Shown here piece by piece: positions 32,014-36,077 of a DNA stretch of 36,077 bases (position 1 is the stretch's first letter; every line of letters begins with the position of its first letter). The stretch is from the NCBI GenBank assembly GCA_910586905.1, contig CAJUIV010000015.1:1-36077 (forward strand), written 5' to 3'. The position numbers were made by a program, and so were the translations under genes. This DNA is from an uncultured Christensenellaceae bacterium (lineage in GTDB: Bacteria > Bacillota > Clostridia > Christensenellales > CAG-314). Below the pieces are notes generated by a model. That model saw only the letters and a list, made by a program, of their open reading frames with translations. It had not been told where the DNA came from and made no database searches.

Positions 32014-33492
32014 TTAAATTTTATTGTAAACTACTATACGCGCGTCTTTTTCGAGAGGATTGGTGATTTCGGGATTTACCGCTACCAAGTCTTCTTCCGC
32101 CATATGTAAACTTTTTGCAAGATTCCATAACGTTTCACCCCTATGAGCCAAACATACTTCTATTGCGGGAAGCTGCGTTTTATCAAACGGTTTTTCTTCG
32201 CAACTTACGATAACCGAGTAAGTAACGTCGCGTTCGCTGTCGATAGTTATGCAGAGTTCCGCTTCGGCTTGCAGCCCGCCGGTTTCTTTAACGGTAAAAT
32301 TAACGACAGTAACGTTTGCATACGAAGTACACTGAGGCATTAAGTAATCCACGTCTACGGTTTGAGAGAACGGCAGTTCAAGCTGCTCGCTTTCCGTTCC
32401 CGCTTCCGTTTTAAACAGCAGCGTTGCGTATACTATTCCTTCCACCAAAGCGCGGCGTTCCTGAGATTGGCAATTAGTTACTACCGCGCCGACGTTTACC
32501 GCAGTCATCAACGTTTTACCGCTATCGAGCTGAAGAGAAGTTACGGTTTGTTTACGCGCAGATGCGCTGCCGCAAGGTAATGTCGTCGAAACGGTTTTGC
32601 GTTCGAAAGCGAAATCGCAAGCCGTTCCGTAAGCGTCGGTAACGATTTCCGTAACGCCTACCTTCGTAGCGTCGACAACCGCTACGGCGGCTATTTCAAC
32701 GGTAAACGCCGTATTAACGTCGCCTTCCGATATATTTAAACGTACCTTGGTATTCTTAGCGACAAGACGTACTTTAAGCTGACAATCGTTCATTGCGTCG
32801 GTAGCTTCCAATTCGCGGTCGAAAACGAAAGGAAGCGTGTCCGTTACTATTTCTCCGTCGGAAACGTAAGTTAAACGTACCGATGCCTCCCCCATAAGAT
32901 GCAGGATACCGTTTAAATTAGTATACTCCATAGCGCACAAAGAACTTTCCGCAATCAAAACCGAGCCGATATCGCGAGTGGCGGTCAATTCTTCGTCCAC
33001 AACAAACGGTATTGTTACGATTTCCGCCGATTGCAGCGTTTCCACACTGTCTTTTTGGGTAAAGATATCTTCGCCTCCGGCAAGATACGGCGTAGTTTCG
33101 GTAACGTAAGCGTAAGCGGTTATTTCCAATAAAATAGTGAGCGTTGCGGTATTGGCGTTTGTGTCAACTTTGCTGTCCACGGTTACAACGTCGAATGTAA
33201 GTTTACTGTCGGTATCCAGCAAATCGCTTTGAATACTGGCAGTAAAATCGGCGTTATAGTTAGAACTCAAAACCGACGTTCCGTCCGTATAGGTGAATCT
33301 TACGTTGGTTTTACCGTAAAAAGACGCTTCGCCGTGAGTTGCCTCGTAGGAGTTTACGCAACTTTCAACCCCGACAGACAAAACCTGCGAAATATCTTGC
33401 TTAACGGATATACGCACGCTTTCGGCAGTTTGAATTTTGCCGATAAACTTGCGGCTTACAAAAGATGAACTTAAAAATTGCGCGTTTGACAT
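32014..33492 (-). CDS. sipL: SPOCS-domain and LysM protein, SipL-like
   Basis: From the ATG at 33492 (GGGGG seven bases before) the protein has 492 residues; 11 upstream codons in frame are unsupported. Three related beta-rich SPOCS/DUF3794 segments can be made out (about 25-140, 165-280, 300-425), each with a strand pair like VRISVKQDISQVLSV or VRLVAKNTKVRLN. The last 50 residues are a LysM domain (HRGETLWNLAKSLHMAEEDLVAVNPEI). This layout is that of SipL, the clostridial partner of SpoIVA that anchors the coat to the forespore surface. The assignment is by architecture; other SPOCS/LysM proteins exist. Confidence 0.8.
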   Translation of the reverse strand: MSNAQFLSSSFVSRKFIGKIQTAESVRISVKQDISQVLSVGVESCVNSYEATHGEASFYGKTNVRFTYTDGTSVLSSNYNADFTASIQSDLLDTDSKLTFDVVTVDSKVDTNANTATLTILLEITAYAYVTETTPYLAGGEDIFTQKDSVETLQSAEIVTIPFVVDEELTATRDIGSVLIAESSLCAMEYTNLNGILHLMGEASVRLTYVSDGEIVTDTLPFVFDRELEATDAMNDCQLKVRLVAKNTKVRLNISEGDVNTAFTVEIAAVAVVDATKVGVTEIVTDAYGTACDFAFERKTVSTTLPCGSASARKQTVTSLQLDSGKTLMTAVNVGAVVTNCQSQERRALVEGIVYATLLFKTEAGTESEQLELPFSQTVDVDYLMPQCTSYANVTVVNFTVKETGGLQAEAELCITIDSERDVTYSVIVSCEEKPFDKTQLPAIEVCLAHRGETLWNLAKSLHMAEEDLVAVNPEITNPLEKDARIVVYNKI

Positions 33493-33656
33493 AGTAACCC
33501 CCACAAACATTTTTGTTGATATCAATGTAATATACGGGGGAAAAGCCCGAGTTATGCCAACGCCTAATAAAATTACGTATAAAAGTTTTGTCGAAAAACG
33601 ACGACGCTTAAACTTCTAAAGTTATCTAACGTACTCCTCCGAATAAGCGGCGTCTT

Positions 33657-33890
33657 TTAAACGCCGTTTAAAGATATTTCTCCGCAAACCATATCCGTAT
33701 AAGTACAGCTGATACGGTCGAAGATATCGTTTTGCAATTTTATCACAAAAACGTTTTCGTGAGCCTCGCTTATAACTCCGCGATATTTTTTTATTTTGTT
33801 ACGCCCGCGGTTAACTTTGACGTCTACGTCGCGACCGACAAGGTTAGAAACGTATTCTCTGGCGTCGTCCAAACTGATAGATTTTCTCAT
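33657..33890 (-). CDS. veg: Veg family protein
   Basis: From the ATG at 33890 the protein has 77 residues: MRKSISLDDAREYVSNLVG, then VKVNRGRNKIKKYRGVISEAHENVFVIKL, the DUF1021/Veg signature with its Sm-like small barrel. In Bacillus, Veg affects biofilm matrix genes and is highly expressed. The open frame extends 16 codons further but that part is unlike Veg. No good SD precedes 33890 (an AGGA lies about 20 bases up), so it may also be leaderless or weakly translated. Position near ispE agrees with Bacillus order. Confidence 0.9.
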   Translation of the reverse strand: MRKSISLDDAREYVSNLVGRDVDVKVNRGRNKIKKYRGVISEAHENVFVIKLQNDIFDRISCTYTDMVCGEISLNGV

Positions 33891-33964
33891 ATCGTAAATT
33901 ATTGACTGATTCCTGCAATAAAATAACGCTTTTAACAATATTGATTTTAGCTCTTCATGTAAAT

Positions 33965-33994
33965 AAAAAAGCCCGAAACAATTTTCAGGCTTTT
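33965..33994 (-). terminator. Terminator of the zinc-ribbon acidic protein
   Basis: AAGCCTGAAA pairs with TTTCGGGCTT (one mismatch), then TTTT on the minus strand, 15 bases after the stop. Confidence 0.8.
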
Positions 33995-34009
33995 AAAAAA
34001 TTACCTTAT

Positions 34010-34510
34010 TTAAATTTCTTCGTCGAAATCGTCATCGTCGTCCGAGTCTTCCGCGTCATCGTCGAAATTCTCGTCGGAATAATCGTCGAAATCATCCACT
34101 ATGTCGTCCGGATAATCGTCCAAATCGACTTCCATATTTTCTTCGTCTTCAAAGTCGTCCTCGCCGAATTCCTCATCCAGCTCTTCTAAAGGAATATCTC
34201 CGTCATCCTCCGAATCCTTTGCATCGTCGTCGTCCAGATATTCGCGCCAATCGTCGCTGTCTTCGTCCAAATTATCTTCGCGATTTTCCTGCGCCAAGCA
34301 ATTTTCGCACATATCTTCGTCCATACCTATATACGCCGTTTTACATATAGGGCAAAGTTTTAGCGGTTCATCGTCGTCGATAATATCGTCTAACAAAACC
34401 AAATTTGTTTCCAGACCCAATTCGGCTTTACAAATATCGCACATTTCCTCGGAATCCGGTATATAGTTCAATTCGCAGCGAGGACATTTTTTGTATTTTA
34501 TTTTTCCCAT
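34010..34510 (-). CDS. Zinc-ribbon protein with a long acidic tail
   Basis: Not assigned to a named family. The 166 residues begin MGKIKYKKCPRC; two C-x2-C pairs at about 9-30 (CPRC, CDIC) and two more at about 53-72 (CPIC, CENC) predict two zinc ribbons. From about residue 80 the protein is a nearly unbroken Asp/Glu tail (DDWREYLDDDDAKDSEDD...), giving a very acidic protein. Such tails occur in proteins that bind basic partners, mimic nucleic acid, or act as chaperone or RNA-polymerase delta-like factors; none is proven. Monocistronic, with its own terminator. No SD is obvious directly before the ATG at 34510. Confidence 0.8.
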   Translation of the reverse strand: MGKIKYKKCPRCELNYIPDSEEMCDICKAELGLETNLVLLDDIIDDDEPLKLCPICKTAYIGMDEDMCENCLAQENREDNLDEDSDDWREYLDDDDAKDSEDDGDIPLEELDEEFGEDDFEDEENMEVDLDDYPDDIVDDFDDYSDENFDDDAEDSDDDDDFDEEI

Positions 34511-34754
34511 CTAAATCACCGTACAAACAACGTATTTTTGCTAGTATATTAGCGGGAATAATTTACCATTATTCCAACAAATTGTAAACTGTTTTGAATT
34601 ATATTTTTTAATGAAATTTCATTTATTTATATTAAACTTTGTATTTTCGTTTACAGAAAATTATAAAGTGCCTTGTCGCAAAATTTAACCGCGCTTGCTT
34701 AGTGTTTCCGCTTAAACGATTTTTATACGTTTCTCAACTTAAATTTCGGTCGGA

Positions 34755-35105
34755 TTATTTATTTGTATTTTGTTGATTTGTATCCGCAGTGTCCGTCTTG
34801 TCAGCAGCGTTACTTTCCGTCTGCAATCCGTTTTGAGAAGTTTTTTCTTGTTCCGCGTTTTTTTTACGTTTATCGATAAACATCTTGGTAAGCTTGACTA
34901 TATGCACGATTATAAGCGCGCCGTTCATAAAACTTGTAGAATACGCTCCTACCACAAAACCGTACACTACCCATATAGCGCACCCCACAAAATTTATCAA
35001 TCTGGTTTTAAGCTCGTTGGAAAATAAAAAAGATACCAATACGAATATCGAAGCTAAAAGTCCTACCCACTCTCTTGCTAAAAACGCTACTATTTCGTCC
35101 CACAT
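34755..35105 (-). CDS. YgjV-like small membrane protein
   Basis: This 116-residue protein has three hydrophobic segments (about 12-30, 35-56, 59-75): WVGLLASIFVLVSFLFSNELKTRLINFVGCAIWVVYGF matches the YgjV family of unknown function, distantly like half-transporter SemiSWEET folds. A polar C-terminal tail of about 35 residues (Gln/Asn/Thr/Asp-rich) follows. GGGAG lies eight bases before the ATG. Its first codons overlap the end of the GNAT gene by 16 bases, so the two are co-transcribed and probably coupled. Confidence 0.75.
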   Translation of the reverse strand: MWDEIVAFLAREWVGLLASIFVLVSFLFSNELKTRLINFVGCAIWVVYGFVVGAYSTSFMNGALIIVHIVKLTKMFIDKRKKNAEQEKTSQNGLQTESNAADKTDTADTNQQNTNK

Positions 35106-35869
35106 AATTTTTCTCCCGCAATACTCTGATTTTGTTTACTTCCGTTTAAATTTATTTCGAAATAATCCGCTCGGCAAACTTTTTCCATATTATATTTTGC
35201 CGCCAGATTTTGACTTGCAACGTTATCGCGCACAATGTATGCAAACGGAACGTCGCCTCTTTCTGCAACTTGTTGTACCAGCGCCGTCATAACCTCCAAA
35301 GCGTAACCGCGCCGTCTGTATTCCGGCACGGTGTACAGCATACCCAAACTTCCTTCCTGATGAAGCAGACACCAACAAACGGGTTTTCCATCGACGTACG
35401 CTGCAGCCGACGGGTGTAACAATAAACACTTTTTTATATCATCCAAATCAGCGTGATAATGCGTACCGTCGGAAATCGTCTGAGCGTAATCGGAACCGAT
35501 TGTTCCGATTTTACATTTCGGTTCGCGCTTTAACGGTTTTCCGTTCCAAACGAATAAGTCGCAATTCGTTTCCCATTCGAAATCGAATCTGGTTTTTAAG
35601 TACTCCGTAACGAAAGGAGAAACCGCGCAAAATTCCGCAGTATCGCACTTAAAAAGATTTACGACTTTATCTATAAAATCCGTATTTGCCGAATACAAAC
35701 AGCAATGTACGCTTGCGCCGTTATTAAACGGTGATAGCAACGCGTAATCTTCGCCTTCGTTATACAGAGTAACGCCGGACACAAAACGGCAGTAACCTTC
35801 GAATATCAGCGTTTGCGGCTCGGCGCGAAATTTGAATAAAAGTTTATCAGAGACAGATATCTTTTCCAT
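35090..35869 (-). CDS. GNAT-family N-acetyltransferase
   Basis: From the ATG at 35869 the protein has 259 residues. The C-terminal half is a GNAT fold with the acetyl-CoA loop LGMLYTVPEYRRRGYALEVMTALVQQ (Q/RxxGxG/A-like) and the following IVRDNVASQNLAAKYNMEKV. The N-terminal half resembles the GNAT-like first domain of FR47/GCN5-type tandem proteins. The acceptor is unknown. The upstream in-frame ATG at 35908 lies in the promoter. The -10 ends ten bases before the start, leaving a leader of only a few bases. YgjV-like gene follows with overlap. Confidence 0.85.
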   Translation of the reverse strand: MEKISVSDKLLFKFRAEPQTLIFEGYCRFVSGVTLYNEGEDYALLSPFNNGASVHCCLYSANTDFIDKVVNLFKCDTAEFCAVSPFVTEYLKTRFDFEWETNCDLFVWNGKPLKREPKCKIGTIGSDYAQTISDGTHYHADLDDIKKCLLLHPSAAAYVDGKPVCWCLLHQEGSLGMLYTVPEYRRRGYALEVMTALVQQVAERGDVPFAYIVRDNVASQNLAAKYNMEKVCRADYFEINLNGSKQNQSIAGEKLCGTK

Positions 35870-35879
35870 AGCCTGCACT

Positions 35880-35908
35880 AGTATATCAAAGTAAACAAAG
35901 TTTTTCAA
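35880..35908 (-). promoter_or_regulatory. Promoter of the GNAT/YgjV operon, very short leader
   Basis: TTGAAA (35908-35903) and TATACT (35885-35880) on the minus strand with 17 bases between; the ATG is ten bases past the -10. Confidence 0.65.
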
Positions 35909-36038
35909 GCCGTTTTAAACATTTTCCGCGTTATTTTTTATTTATGAGTTTGAGATTTTTTAACCGTCAAAGCAATCGGCACGGACGAATAAAAAAAACG
36001 CTTTCGTTTAGGTTAATTCCCAGAAGGAATTTAATAAA

Positions 36039-36077
36039 ATGCAAATAAAAAGATTTAGGCATAGCGTTAAGCTGTGC
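36039..36077 (+). CDS. Start of an unidentified protein, cut by the window edge
   Basis: AGAAGGA (36022-36028) ten bases before an ATG at 36039 opens 13 codons (MQIKRFRHSVKLC) to the end of the window. The basic start could precede a signal or membrane segment. Nothing more can be said. Confidence 0.5.
   Translation, partial: MQIKRFRHSVKLC

Noticed and set aside
33493..33600. GGCATAACT upstream of the sipL-like gene as a sigma-E -10.
   Set aside because: Poor match with no convincing -35; not listed as a promoter.

Overview
The window looks like a chromosome segment of a low-GC, spore-forming Firmicute of the Clostridia type. Sporulation and germination genes are scattered through it (yabP, yabQ, spoIIR, a sipL-like SPOCS/LysM gene, sleB-ypeB, veg). 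They sit among housekeeping genes (cysS, serS, clpB, a type III glutamine synthetase, pepF, ispE). Sigma-A-type promoters with 17-base spacers, strong Shine-Dalgarno (SD) sites and classic hairpin-plus-U terminators are easy to see. I cannot name a genus.

Layout. 1-830: the start of an off-window gene, then a decayed ribosomal-protein-L7/L12-like gene with a membrane segment, beside a 9-base G/C run. 1040-3226: an XRE regulator with seven APFL-type repeats and its own palindromic operator, then a PlsC-like acyltransferase with a zinc ribbon. 3338-5667 (minus): cysS-yabP-yabQ-divIC. 5880-7677: an AT-rich accessory module, in which an XRE regulator diverges from a two-gene operon (small soluble protein plus membrane protein) across two near-identical palindromes. 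8016-9853: serS and a small unknown gene. 10083-12674: clpB under a CIRCE element. 12998-15730: a sugar O-acetyltransferase and glutamine synthetase III. 16122-17381: a second acyltransferase/zinc-ribbon paralogue. 17888-22364: an MFS transporter, pepF and a 5'-truncated galU. 22820-25025: sleB-ypeB behind a sigma-G-like promoter. 25120-29722: a promoter, a folded leader RNA ending in a terminator, then a giant repeat/BspA-type surface protein interrupted at an 8-C run. 29771-35869 (minus): spoIIR, ispE, sipL-like, veg, a zinc-ribbon/acidic protein, a YgjV-like protein and a GNAT acetyltransferase. The last 39 bases start another gene.

How it fits together. Most of the window is ordinary core chromosome; the veg-ispE and yabP-yabQ-divIC neighbourhoods match Bacillus-type gene order as I remember it. 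The accessory and regulatory surprises are four: (1) the surface-protein locus, where a structured attenuator-like leader and a homopolymer contingency tract both control one adhesin; (2) the operator-flanked XRE/membrane-protein module, which has the shape of an uncharacterised defence or stress system; (3) a hairpin before yabP that is both a terminator and an SD mask, with a sigma-E-like -10 inside it; (4) several promoters lying so close to the start codon that the mRNAs should be leaderless. AT-rich gaps carry a degenerate dispersed repeat, one copy of which lies near the break in galU.
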